The notes under the pieces were generated by a model that ran no database searches, was not told the origin of the DNA, and worked only from the letters and a program-made list of their open reading frames with translations. From positions 496,001 through 560,000 of the forward strand of contig NZ_LN879457.1 in NCBI RefSeq assembly GCF_001403615.1: a stretch of 64,000 bases of DNA. The letters run 5' to 3'. The position numbers and the translations under genes were made by a program. Positions 26,637 through 35,113 of this stretch are shown in pieces; position 1 is the first letter of the stretch, and the number at the start of each line of letters is the position of its first letter. The stretch comes from Desnuesiella massiliensis (GTDB taxonomy: Bacteria > Bacillota > Clostridia > Clostridiales > Clostridiaceae).

Positions 26637-27653
26637 ATGAATAAAAAGTATGGGGTATTGCTTATAGGTTGCGGCCATATGGGTAAAGAGCATATAAAAA
26701 ATATTTACTATAAAAACAATGTTGACATTGTGGCAGTAATAGATATAGATGAGAATAGAGCTAAGGATTTTGCAAGAAGGTATAATGCCAAAACTCATGA
26801 TACAAATTACAGAGCTTTTTTAAAGGATGAAGCAGTGGATATAGTTATAATAGCTACCTATCCTTCTACTCATCTAACTATTTTAAAGGAGTGTATTGAA
26901 GTCAAGAAGCATGTAATATGTGAAAAACCTATAGCTAGTAATTTCTATGAAGGTAAGGAATTCATAGAGCTAGTGAAAAAAAGTAATAGCAAGATACTTG
27001 TAGGACATATTCTAAGACATAATGAATCCTATAATAAGATAAAAGAAATGATAGATAATGATGCCATAGGAAAACCAATAATCATGAGGATGATACAAAA
27101 TCATCATACGAAAAATTGGGAAAAATACAAAAGGCTAATAGAAGAAACTTCACCAATTATTGATTGCGGAGTTCATTATATAGATATCATGAGATGGATC
27201 ACTGGTGAAGAGGTGAGAAGCATCAGTGGAATTTCTCAAAGAACAGAATTTGATTTACCCGAGAATAAATATAATTATGGGATGATAAATCTAACCTTTT
27301 CAGAAGGCTCCATAGGCTTTTATGAAGCGGGCTGGGGCAACACAATTAAGGCTCAAAATCTAAAAGAATTCATTGGTCCTAAGGGGAGAATTGTTCTTAC
27401 CTATGGAAGAGATAGGTTGGAAAATAAAGAAGAAGGAGACTTAATTGAATATTATAAGTATCCTGAAAATAAGTATGAAATCATAAATATTGATTGTGAA
27501 AGAAAGCCTACAGATCTTCAATTTGATAAGCTTATAAGCATGATTGAAACAGGAGAAGAAGCTAATCCATCCATAGAGGATGTAGCAAAAGCTTTTGAAT
27601 TAAGTTTTCTTGCAGACGAAGCTATAAAAGATAAAAAATTAATAAAGCTATAA
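26637..27653 (+). CDS. Gfo/Idh/MocA-family oxidoreductase
   Basis: A 338-residue NAD(P)-dependent enzyme. The Rossmann fold begins with LLIGCGHMGKEH; the family EKP motif (HVICEKPIAS) supplies the usual catalytic Lys; the C-terminal domain contains DCGVHYIDIMRWITG with the expected His and Asp. ATG 26637 has GGAGG 7 nt upstream. Such enzymes oxidise or reduce sugars, inositols or sugar acids. It is the first gene after the divergent AraC promoter, with a terminator behind it before the next promoter. Confidence 0.9.
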   Translation: MNKKYGVLLIGCGHMGKEHIKNIYYKNNVDIVAVIDIDENRAKDFARRYNAKTHDTNYRAFLKDEAVDIVIIATYPSTHLTILKECIEVKKHVICEKPIASNFYEGKEFIELVKKSNSKILVGHILRHNESYNKIKEMIDNDAIGKPIIMRMIQNHHTKNWEKYKRLIEETSPIIDCGVHYIDIMRWITGEEVRSISGISQRTEFDLPENKYNYGMINLTFSEGSIGFYEAGWGNTIKAQNLKEFIGPKGRIVLTYGRDRLENKEEGDLIEYYKYPENKYEIINIDCERKPTDLQFDKLISMIETGEEANPSIEDVAKAFELSFLADEAIKDKKLIKL

Positions 27654-27660
27654 AATGTTG

Positions 27661-27694
27661 AAAGATGCTTGCTCTTAAGGAGGAAAGCATCTTT
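27661..27694 (+). terminator. Terminator after the oxidoreductase
   Basis: AAAGATGCTT and AAGCATCTTT form a 10-bp stem followed by TATTTTTAT. Confidence 0.75.
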
Positions 27695-27771
27695 ATTTTT
27701 ATATTAATTAACATTTAATCAAAAAAATGCCGTTTTTAAATACAATTTTTTAAATTTGAGTCTAATAGAAA

Positions 27772-27815
27772 GACAAATTGTACAAAAAAACTGACAATTT
27801 GTATAAAGTAAATGT
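27772..27815. promoter_or_regulatory. Candidate AraC operator, copy 2
   Basis: Matches the element at 26466-26509 at 35 of 44 positions. It also contains the inverted pair ACAAATTGT (27773-27781) and ACAATTTGT (27794-27802). It lies 50 nt before the isomerase start. A related core, TGCCGTTTTTAAATAC, lies at 27728. Confidence 0.55.
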
Positions 27816-27864
27816 TTTCAAAAGGGGTTATTATAAAAGTATGAAAAGCAAAGGGGCTGATAAC

Positions 27865-28701
27865 ATGAAAAAAGGAATCAATGTATGGTCTTTTAGTAAA
27901 AAATATAAGGCTAAAGAATATATAGATTTGTCTAAAGCCTATGGCTTCCAAGGACTAGAGCTAGCTCTTGATGAAGAGGGTGAGATAAGCTTAAACAGTA
28001 AAGAAGAAGAACTTTTGCACATAAAAAAATATGCTGAAGAGATGAATATAGAGCTGCCTAGTGTGGCTAGCGGATTATACTGGAAGTATTCCTTAACCAG
28101 TGAGGATAAGAGTACAAGGGAAAAAGCCAAAGACATTGTAAAAAAGCAATTAGAAGTAGCAGCTATTCTTGGAGCAAACACTATTTTGGTAGTTCCAGGT
28201 GCTGTGGGAGTGGATTTCATTCCAAACTTTAAACCAGTAAATTATGAGGTAGCTTACAATACCTCCCTAGAAAGCTTTAAGGAATTAAAGCAATACGCAG
28301 AACAATACAAGGTAAATATAGGTTTAGAGAATGTATGGAACAAGTTTTTGCTATCTCCACTTGAGATGAAAAATTTTATTGATGAAATAGACAGTCCTTA
28401 TATAGGAGCTTATGTGGATGTAGGAAATCTAGTTTATACTGGCTACCCAGAACACTGGATTTCAATTTTAAATAAAAGAATAAAAAAGATTCATGTTAAG
28501 GATTTTAAGAGAGCTGTGGGTAATATAAATGGCTTTGTGGATTTGTTTGGCGGAGATGTCAATTATCCAGAAGTGATACAGGCTTTAAGAGAGATAGGTT
28601 ATGATGACTATCTCACCGCAGAAATGTCGCCTTATAAATATAATGAAAATGGCATACTACTTAGTACAAGTTATGCTTTAGATAAGATGATGAGTTTTTA
28701 A
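27865..28701 (+). CDS. Sugar phosphate isomerase/epimerase (xylose-isomerase-like TIM barrel)
   Basis: A 278-residue AP-endonuclease-2-type TIM barrel. Likely metal ligands are Glu in IGLENVWNKF, Asp in AYVDVGN, His in KIHVKDFK and Glu in LTAEMS, the pattern seen in ulose-5-phosphate 3-epimerases and hexulose isomerases. AGGGG lies 8 nt before ATG 27865; the ATG at 27841 is too far from its nearest site. It heads the isomerase plus CUT1 ABC operon, so it acts on the imported sugar or its product. The exact substrate cannot be read. Confidence 0.85.
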   Translation: MKKGINVWSFSKKYKAKEYIDLSKAYGFQGLELALDEEGEISLNSKEEELLHIKKYAEEMNIELPSVASGLYWKYSLTSEDKSTREKAKDIVKKQLEVAAILGANTILVVPGAVGVDFIPNFKPVNYEVAYNTSLESFKELKQYAEQYKVNIGLENVWNKFLLSPLEMKNFIDEIDSPYIGAYVDVGNLVYTGYPEHWISILNKRIKKIHVKDFKRAVGNINGFVDLFGGDVNYPEVIQALREIGYDDYLTAEMSPYKYNENGILLSTSYALDKMMSF

Positions 28702-28744
28702 AACAATTTAAAGTTTATATATAAATTATAAGGGGTGTTATTAA

Positions 28745-30016
28745 ATGAAGGGTAAAAAATTATTTTCTATTATTACAAGTTTAGTTATTGCTACTTCCTT
28801 ATTTGCTGGTTGCAGCAGCAGTAAACAAACCTCTTCAGGTAAAAATGAAAAGGTTAGCTTAGTCTATGGAGTATGGGATAAAAACCAAGAACCTATAATG
28901 CAAGAGCTAGCAAAAAAGTTTACTGAAAAGAATCCGAATATAGAAGTTAAAGTTCAATTAACTCCTTACAAACAATATTGGACTAAATTAGAAACAGAAG
29001 CTCAAGGGGGGAATCTCCCAGATGTATTCTGGATGAACGGACCAAATATAATCAAGTATGCAGATGCAGGTATGCTAATGCCTATAGATGATAAACTTAA
29101 GAGTTCTGATTTAAAACTAGAGGATTATCCCAAGTCTCTTATAGATTTATATAATGTTAAAGGAAAACAATATGGAATACCAAAGGACTGGGATACCACA
29201 GCAGTTTGGTATAATAAAGAAATTTTTGATAAAGCAGGAGTGCCTTATCCAAAGGCTGACTGGACCTGGGAGGATTTAAGAAATATTTCTAAAAAACTTA
29301 CAGATAAATCAAAAGGTATTTATGGCATAGCAGCTTTACAAGATGACCAACAAGGCTTCTATAATACCATGCTACAGGCTGGTGGATTTGTAATATCAGA
29401 GGATAAGAAAAAATCAGGTTTTGATGATCCGGGTTCCATTCAAGGAATTCAGTGCTGGATAGATTTAATGAAGGATGGATCTTCACCAACGGCTGAGCAA
29501 ATGCTAGAAACTTCACCTTCAGATCTTTTCCAATCTGGTAAGGTGGCAATGATATATCAAGGTTCATGGATGATACCTCAATTTATGAAAAATGAATTGA
29601 TAAAAGATAAAATAGATATAGCTCCAATGCCAAAAATAAAGAAAAGCTCTTCAGTAATTCATGGATTAAGTAATGTGGTATCAGCTAAAACAAAAAATGC
29701 TAATCAAGCTTGGGAATTTGTAAAATTCTTAGCTAGCAAAGAAGCCAATGAAATAGTGGCTAAATCTGGTGTAGTTATACCAGCTTATAAACCATCCTTA
29801 GATATATTTGTACAAGCTAATAACAAGATTAATGTTAAGGCATATATTGATGCAGTAGATTATTCAGTTATGTACCCAGTATCTAAAAACACCTCTAAAT
29901 GGACAACTGTTCAGGATGAAACCTTAAAGAAGGTTTGGGCCAATCAAATCACAGCTACGGAAGGAGCAAAAACCATAGCAGAGGAAATGAATAAATTATT
30001 ACAACAAGAAAAATAA
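28745..30016 (+). CDS. CUT1 ABC transporter sugar-binding lipoprotein
   Basis: Lipobox FAGC after a basic, hydrophobic signal. The 423-residue body is a family 1 extracellular sugar-binding protein: LPDVFWMNGPNIIKYADAG, QYGIPKDWDTTAVWYNKE and GKVAMIYQGSW are all typical. AGGGGTG precedes the ATG. It is followed by an intra-operon hairpin and two permeases. Confidence 0.92.
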   Translation: MKGKKLFSIITSLVIATSLFAGCSSSKQTSSGKNEKVSLVYGVWDKNQEPIMQELAKKFTEKNPNIEVKVQLTPYKQYWTKLETEAQGGNLPDVFWMNGPNIIKYADAGMLMPIDDKLKSSDLKLEDYPKSLIDLYNVKGKQYGIPKDWDTTAVWYNKEIFDKAGVPYPKADWTWEDLRNISKKLTDKSKGIYGIAALQDDQQGFYNTMLQAGGFVISEDKKKSGFDDPGSIQGIQCWIDLMKDGSSPTAEQMLETSPSDLFQSGKVAMIYQGSWMIPQFMKNELIKDKIDIAPMPKIKKSSSVIHGLSNVVSAKTKNANQAWEFVKFLASKEANEIVAKSGVVIPAYKPSLDIFVQANNKINVKAYIDAVDYSVMYPVSKNTSKWTTVQDETLKKVWANQITATEGAKTIAEEMNKLLQQEK

Positions 30017-30037
30017 CACAAAAAACAGCAAAATTAA

Positions 30038-30071
30038 AGCTGGCGTATTTATCTTTTAAAATGCGCCAGTT
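30038..30071 (+). repeat. Intra-operon hairpin after the sugar-binding protein
   Basis: AGCTGGCGTATTT pairs with AAATGCGCCAGTT (one mismatch). No T-run. Its place between binding protein and permeases matches the hairpin at 12197, so it probably sets unequal expression. Confidence 0.6.
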
Positions 30072-30114
30072 TATAGCAATATAGTTGTAGCATTGGATGG
30101 GAGGAGTAGGCGGT

Positions 30115-31014
30115 ATGAAAACGGGAACTTTAAGTAAAAAGAAGCTTAATAATTATTTTTGGGGTTATTTAATGATTGCTCCTGTTTTAATAGGACTTAT
30201 GGTGTTTTATATAATTCCTTTCTTTGAAAGCTTATTTATCAGCTTCACAAATATGGGGCCTTTCGGCACCTATAACTGGGTAGGCATTGAGAATTTTAAA
30301 AATATACTATCTGATTCTAATTTTTATTTGGCATTGAAAAATACCTTTATATATACAATTGTATCTGTTCCTATAACTATAGCACTATCAATTATTTTAG
30401 CGGTTCTTTTAAACTCTAATATAAAAGGACTTTCTATATATAGAACCATATATTTTCTACCGGCTATAACCATGCCAGCAGCGGTATCTATGGTTTGGAG
30501 ATGGCTTTTTAACTCAGATTTTGGATTGATAAATTATATGTTATCAAAGTTTGGTATAGCGGGTCCTTCTTGGATTACTAATCCCAAAATAGCTCTATTT
30601 TCTGTTATAATTGTGGGGGTTTGGTCCAAGGTAGGATATAACATGATTATATTATTAGCAGGGCTACAAGGAATATCTAAGTCCTATTATGAAGCAGCAG
30701 AAATAGATGGAGCGGGAACCTTTAAAAAATTTACAAACATAACCTTACCTTTATTAACTCCAACTATTTTCTTCGTAGTTGTAATGTCCCTTATTGGAGC
30801 GTTCCAAGTATTTGAATATATATTTATGATGATTCCTAATAACAGCGTATCCTTAGAAAGTACCCAATCTGTGGTGTATCTATTCTATAAAAATGCATTT
30901 ATGTTAGGTGAGAAGGGATATGCTTCAGCTATAGCCGTAATCCTATTTGTAATAATCATGATTATTACCTTTATTCAAATGAAGCTTCAGGATAAATGGG
31001 TTAATTACAATTAA
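30115..31014 (+). CDS. CUT1 ABC sugar permease, MalF-like
   Basis: Six membrane helices and the EAA loop (YYEAAEIDGAGTFKKFTNI). GGGAGGAG lies 8 nt before the ATG at 30115; the upstream ATG at 30097 is part of that site. First permease of the sugar importer. Confidence 0.92.
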   Translation: MKTGTLSKKKLNNYFWGYLMIAPVLIGLMVFYIIPFFESLFISFTNMGPFGTYNWVGIENFKNILSDSNFYLALKNTFIYTIVSVPITIALSIILAVLLNSNIKGLSIYRTIYFLPAITMPAAVSMVWRWLFNSDFGLINYMLSKFGIAGPSWITNPKIALFSVIIVGVWSKVGYNMIILLAGLQGISKSYYEAAEIDGAGTFKKFTNITLPLLTPTIFFVVVMSLIGAFQVFEYIFMMIPNNSVSLESTQSVVYLFYKNAFMLGEKGYASAIAVILFVIIMIITFIQMKLQDKWVNYN

Positions 31015-31026
31015 GGAGGTAGGATT

Positions 31027-31860
31027 ATGAAAGAAAACAAGGTGAAAGTAATAAACAAGAAATTTTTTATACATTTAGTATTAATATTGGGAGTGGTAGT
31101 AACAGTAACGCCTTTTATATGGATGTTATTGACTTCACTTAAGACTTTAGGAGAATCTACTCAGGTTCCACCAGTTATATTTCCTAAAAAAGCAATGTGG
31201 TCAAATTATTTAGAAGTTTTAAAAACCTTGCCCTTTAAACAGTTTTATTTAAATACCATTATATCAACGGTTTTCAAAACCGTTGGTCAATTGATATTTT
31301 GTTCTATGGCGGCCTATGCTTTTGCCAGAATAAATTTCCCCCTTAAAAATATAATATTCGTTTTAATTTTATCTGTACTGATGGTGCCAGGTCAAATATT
31401 CCTGTTGCCACAATATATGATAATTCAGAAGCTAGGCCTCTTAAATAGTATTACAGCTTTGATATTACCTGGGTTATTTAGTGCCTTTGGAACCTTCTTA
31501 TTAAGACAGTTTTTTATGACTTTGCCTGATGAATTAGAAGAGGCAGCTATACTAGATGGCTGTAACCACTTTCAGATATATTGGAAAATCATGATGCCTT
31601 TAGCAAAGCCAGGTCTAGTATCCTTAGCAGTTTTTACAACGCTATGGAGCTGGAACGATCTTATGTGGCCTTTGATAGTAAATACCGCTACTGAGAAATT
31701 GACCTTATCAGCAGGGCTAGCTTCCTTACAGGGACAGCATGGAACAAACTTTCCTCTACTAATGTCCGGATCTGTAATGACTGTATTGCCTATGTTAGTT
31801 TTATTCATAATATTCCAAAAGCAATTTATAGAGGGAATTGCTTTTACAGGAGGGAAATAG
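31027..31860 (+). CDS. CUT1 ABC sugar permease, MalG-like
   Basis: A 277-residue permease with six helices, the EAA loop (LEEAAILDGCNHFQIYWKIM) and the C-terminal GGK of MalG proteins. AAGGAGG precedes the ATG. No ATPase gene is in the operon; Firmicutes CUT1 importers commonly share one MsmX/MsmK-type ATPase encoded elsewhere. Confidence 0.92.
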   Translation: MKENKVKVINKKFFIHLVLILGVVVTVTPFIWMLLTSLKTLGESTQVPPVIFPKKAMWSNYLEVLKTLPFKQFYLNTIISTVFKTVGQLIFCSMAAYAFARINFPLKNIIFVLILSVLMVPGQIFLLPQYMIIQKLGLLNSITALILPGLFSAFGTFLLRQFFMTLPDELEEAAILDGCNHFQIYWKIMMPLAKPGLVSLAVFTTLWSWNDLMWPLIVNTATEKLTLSAGLASLQGQHGTNFPLLMSGSVMTVLPMLVLFIIFQKQFIEGIAFTGGK

Positions 31861-31936
31861 CTGTAGAAAACATATTATGAAAATAAGCTTACTGTTTTGC
31901 AGTGCAGATAGATAAAAATATTTAAGTAAAAATAAA

Positions 31937-31973
31937 AAACCTCAATCTGTGTACAAATTTATGATTGAGGTTT
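31937..31973. terminator. Bidirectional terminator
   Basis: AAACCTCAATC (31937-31947) pairs exactly with GATTGAGGTTT (31963-31973), then CTTTT. It separates the sugar operon from the convergent esterase. Confidence 0.8.
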
Positions 31974-31987
31974 CTTTTCGCGCTGAA

Positions 31988-32866
31988 TTAATCCATAAGT
32001 GTTCTGTTTAGAAAATCAATAACTGCTTCAACAGACTCTACTGCTGCTGGATTATTCATTTCGTAATCAAAGGCGTGCTTAGCACCTTTTACAGTTATTA
32101 GATTACTAAGAACTTTATGATTACAAAGTTCTTCATTCATCTGAAGAGATTGTTCATAGGGAACATCATCATCTACATCTCCATGAATAAGAAGAGTAGT
32201 AGGATATTTTTCACATATATTTTTTATTGGACAAAGTGAATTCATCTGTTTTTTATTTATGATTAAATTAGGGCCGCTGATTTGATAAATCCAGTTTCCA
32301 CGCTGTCTACAATAGGTATAAAATAAAAATCTATCAATTTTTCCTTCGGATACTGTCTTATTTCCAACACAACAAGAAGCTTGCTCCCAAGTTATGCTAG
32401 GCCTTGAAAGAAAAGCTTCACTTGGCTTTAAAGCCCAATCCCCTGAAATATCTCCATATCCATAAAGGGATACGATTGCATTTGGCTTTTCATCAAAGGT
32501 TCCAGCCATTAAAGCAAGGTATCCTCCGGCAGAGCTACCAACAACCGCAATTTTATTCGCATCAATGCCGAAAAGCCCTGGTCCTTCAGATTTTACCCAC
32601 ATAATTGCACCTTTAATGTCTTCAATTATGTGAGGCAATTTTGTCTCAGGAGCTAATCTATAGTCAATTGATATCACTGTAAACCCGGCGCTATTATACA
32701 TCTCAATCTGTTTTTTAGGTATATCTTTTCTTGAGCCCCAAATGAGCCCACCACCATGAATGTATATTATTACAGGAGAATTATTTTCTTCTGCTTTGTA
32801 AATATCGGCATAAATAGAACAGTTGTCAATTTTCTTATATTCGAAGTCCATTTTTAGTAAATCCAT
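31988..32866 (-). CDS. Alpha/beta-hydrolase, HSL-type esterase
   Basis: A 292-residue cytosolic esterase. It has the oxyanion motif HGGG (YIHGGGLIWGS), nucleophile elbow GSSAGG, acid LLIHGDVDDDVPYEQS and final His (KHAF). AAGGAGGC lies 9 nt before the ATG. Such enzymes cleave short-chain or acetyl esters. Convergent to the sugar importer, it could deacetylate imported sugars, though no shared promoter supports this. Confidence 0.88.
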   Translation of the reverse strand: MDLLKMDFEYKKIDNCSIYADIYKAEENNSPVIIYIHGGGLIWGSRKDIPKKQIEMYNSAGFTVISIDYRLAPETKLPHIIEDIKGAIMWVKSEGPGLFGIDANKIAVVGSSAGGYLALMAGTFDEKPNAIVSLYGYGDISGDWALKPSEAFLSRPSITWEQASCCVGNKTVSEGKIDRFLFYTYCRQRGNWIYQISGPNLIINKKQMNSLCPIKNICEKYPTTLLIHGDVDDDVPYEQSLQMNEELCNHKVLSNLITVKGAKHAFDYEMNNPAAVESVEAVIDFLNRTLMD

Positions 32867-33006
32867 AATGTGGTAGCCTCCTTAAATTTTAAACGATTTT
32901 AATATAAATTCAGATAAAAAGATATTAAAGTATCGCCAAAAATAATATACACTATTTTTATTACTTTAACAAAGTTAATTTATTTTAAAGGTGGTATACA
33001 ACGGAT

Positions 33007-33090
33007 ATGGCACAAAAATTAGGTAATTTTGATTTCGGTAAAAAACTTGATTTTTATAAAGAAAAATGGGAGAATAATTTAAGGGGGTGA
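33007..33090 (+). CDS. Possible 27-residue ORF
   Basis: ATG to TGA codes for a basic/aromatic peptide (KLGNFDFGKKLDFYKEKW in its middle). AGGTGG lies 12 nt upstream, which is rather far. The stop overlaps the cre-like site. It may be a small gene, a leader peptide for the chemoreceptor gene, or chance. Confidence 0.25.
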   Translation: MAQKLGNFDFGKKLDFYKEKWENNLRG

Positions 33091-33101
33091 AAGCGCTTTA
33101 A
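33088..33101. promoter_or_regulatory. cre-like site (CcpA) before the chemoreceptor gene
   Basis: TGAAAGCGCTTTAA matches the low-GC cre pattern TGWNANCGNTNWCA at all but one informative position and has a perfect AAAGCGCTTT dyad core. It lies 52 nt before the MCP start, suggesting carbon catabolite control of chemotaxis. Confidence 0.55.
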
Positions 33102-33152
33102 TATTTATTTTAATTGAATTAAAAATATGCAAAAAAGAAAGGGGCATCTAGA

Positions 33153-34868
33153 GTGAAATGGTTTAATAATCAAAAAATTTCTAAAAAGCTTTTTTTATTC
33201 TCTTTTATTATGATACTCTTCATAGGTGGGGTAGGGTTTTTGGGATTAAATACCATGAGGGTTCTGAATAATAATTCTAATTCCTTATATGAAGAAAATC
33301 TAAAGGGTGTTGGTGAGTTAGGAAATCTAAAATCTAATTTATTAGAAATAAGATCTAAGGTTATCTTACTTGTATATAATAGCAATAGAATTCAATTAGA
33401 TGAATTAGAAAAGGAGTTTGCTAATTTAAGGGTTGTTAATGATAGATACATAGAAAATAGCAAGAAGTATATGACTACTGAAGAGGAAATAAGTGCTTAT
33501 GAGAACTTTGTTAAGCTCTTAGGTTCTTATAGGCAAGAAAGAGATGATATAATAAGATTAGTAAAAGAGAACAGTTATGAAACCGCTCAAGAGCTATTTT
33601 TAAAATTAGTAGAAACAGAAAAGTTGATGCACAATGACCTAGATGAAATTATTGGGATTAATAATGAACAAGCTGTAGATAGTAGCAATAATAATAAATA
33701 TATTTATAAAGCTTCCCTCATTTTCGTATTAGGAGCCGTGGCGTTAATAATAATAATCGCATCATCTATATCTATATATATATCTAAAAATATAGCAAGT
33801 AGTCTTAGAAAAATATTAAACTTTGCAGAAGCTTTTGGCGCGGGAGATTTAACTCAAAGAATTCATATCGATACAAAAGATGAGATAGGCATGGCTTCTT
33901 CAGAGCTGAATAAGGCTGCAGCAAGCATAGGAAAGCTCATTATAGAAATTACTAATGCATCTACTGATATAAGCGCTTCTAGCGAAGAACTTTCTGCTAC
34001 CATAGAGGAAGTAGCATCTTCTATGAACAATATAGAGGAATCCTCAAAGGAAATAGCTAGAGGCACTGAAGTAGTTAGCTCTACCACAGAAGAGATAAGT
34101 ATTTCCAATGTAGAGGTAGTTAATATAACTAATGGACTAGAAAATAAAGCTAAGGATAGCAGTATATCCTCAGAGGAGATTAAAGAAAGAGCAAAGGAAG
34201 TTAAAAATAGAGGTGAAAAGTCCTTTGAGATAGCAAATGCTTTATATGAAGAAAAGCAGAAACAAATATTGGGAGCCATTGAAAAAGCTAAAGTGGTAAA
34301 TGAAGTAAAATTGATGGCTGACATTATAGGTGGAATAGCAGAGCAAACTAATTTGCTCGCTTTGAATGCTGCTATTGAAGCTGCTAGAGTTGGAGAGCAA
34401 GGAAAAGGCTTTGCAGTGGTAGCAGAAGAGGTAAGAAAGTTAGCCGAACAATCTTCAGATACAGTAACAAAGATTCAGGCTGTTGTAAAGGGCGTTTTGG
34501 AGTCTTTTGATAATTTATCGGATAATGCAAAGGATGTATTAAGCTTCATCGAAAATACTGTTAAGCCTGATTATAGGCTTTTAATGGATATTGGAGAAAA
34601 ATATGAGGAAGATGCCATAGAGGTCAGTGAAGTATCAGAAAGTATATTATCCTCAGCCAAAGCTATGGCCAAAGCTATTAGTTTAATAAATACTTCCGTA
34701 GAGGGTGTATCAGCTAATGCTGAGGAATCAGCTGCAAGCTCTGAAGAAATTTTATCAAGCATAAGTGAAGTTACCTATGCTATAGAAGAAATAGCTAAGT
34801 CTTCTCAGAGCCAAGCAGAATTGGCAGTAAGACTAAATACTTTAGTTCAAGAGTTCAATGTAGGTTAG
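33153..34868 (+). CDS. Methyl-accepting chemotaxis protein
   Basis: A 571-residue receptor: TM1 about residues 12-32, a four-helix-bundle type sensor domain to about 185, TM2 about 187-210, HAMP about 211-263, then a cytoplasmic signalling domain with the hairpin tip IAEQTNLLALNAAIEAARVG and GKGFAVVAEEVRKLAEQS. GTG start behind AAAGGGG. The ligand is unknown. It has its own terminator and a cre-like site, so it appears monocistronic and catabolite-regulated. Confidence 0.93.
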   Translation: MKWFNNQKISKKLFLFSFIMILFIGGVGFLGLNTMRVLNNNSNSLYEENLKGVGELGNLKSNLLEIRSKVILLVYNSNRIQLDELEKEFANLRVVNDRYIENSKKYMTTEEEISAYENFVKLLGSYRQERDDIIRLVKENSYETAQELFLKLVETEKLMHNDLDEIIGINNEQAVDSSNNNKYIYKASLIFVLGAVALIIIIASSISIYISKNIASSLRKILNFAEAFGAGDLTQRIHIDTKDEIGMASSELNKAAASIGKLIIEITNASTDISASSEELSATIEEVASSMNNIEESSKEIARGTEVVSSTTEEISISNVEVVNITNGLENKAKDSSISSEEIKERAKEVKNRGEKSFEIANALYEEKQKQILGAIEKAKVVNEVKLMADIIGGIAEQTNLLALNAAIEAARVGEQGKGFAVVAEEVRKLAEQSSDTVTKIQAVVKGVLESFDNLSDNAKDVLSFIENTVKPDYRLLMDIGEKYEEDAIEVSEVSESILSSAKAMAKAISLINTSVEGVSANAEESAASSEEILSSISEVTYAIEEIAKSSQSQAELAVRLNTLVQEFNVG

Positions 34869-34897
34869 AGCTATTTGAGTTAGTACATATTTTATAT

Positions 34898-34943
34898 AAA
34901 AGGTATGCTTTAGTAGTGAGTTACTTTTAAGGCATACCTTTTT
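34898..34943 (+). terminator. Terminator after the chemoreceptor
   Basis: AAAAGGTATGC (34898-34908) pairs with GCATACCTTTT (34932-34942) around a 23-nt loop; T-run at the end. Confidence 0.65.
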
Positions 34944-34978
34944 GGCATACATATATCACATTATAAAATAACAAACTT

Positions 34979-34985
34979 TTCGACA
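34979..34985. promoter_or_regulatory. Possible Spo0A box before the GGDEF gene
   Basis: TTCGACA (reverse TGTCGAA) is an exact Spo0A box core, within ACTTTTCGACAAATA, about 130 nt before the gene at 35114. A 7-bp match is weak on its own. Confidence 0.25.
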
Positions 34986-35113
34986 AATACTAGATATTTT
35001 AATAAAATTATGTAAAATTTAAATAATATATGATAATATTATGGAGAAACATGTTACTATTAAATAAGAATATTTATTGAATTGAACCTACTTAATAAGG
35101 GGGCCAAGCTATA

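Noticed and set aside
26577..26798. Minus-strand frame over the start of the oxidoreductase
   Set aside because: Antisense to a well supported gene and it covers the promoter region.
33863..34324. 153-codon minus-strand frame in the chemoreceptor gene
   Set aside because: Low-complexity Ser/Leu/Ile translation, a typical antisense shadow of a coiled-coil gene.
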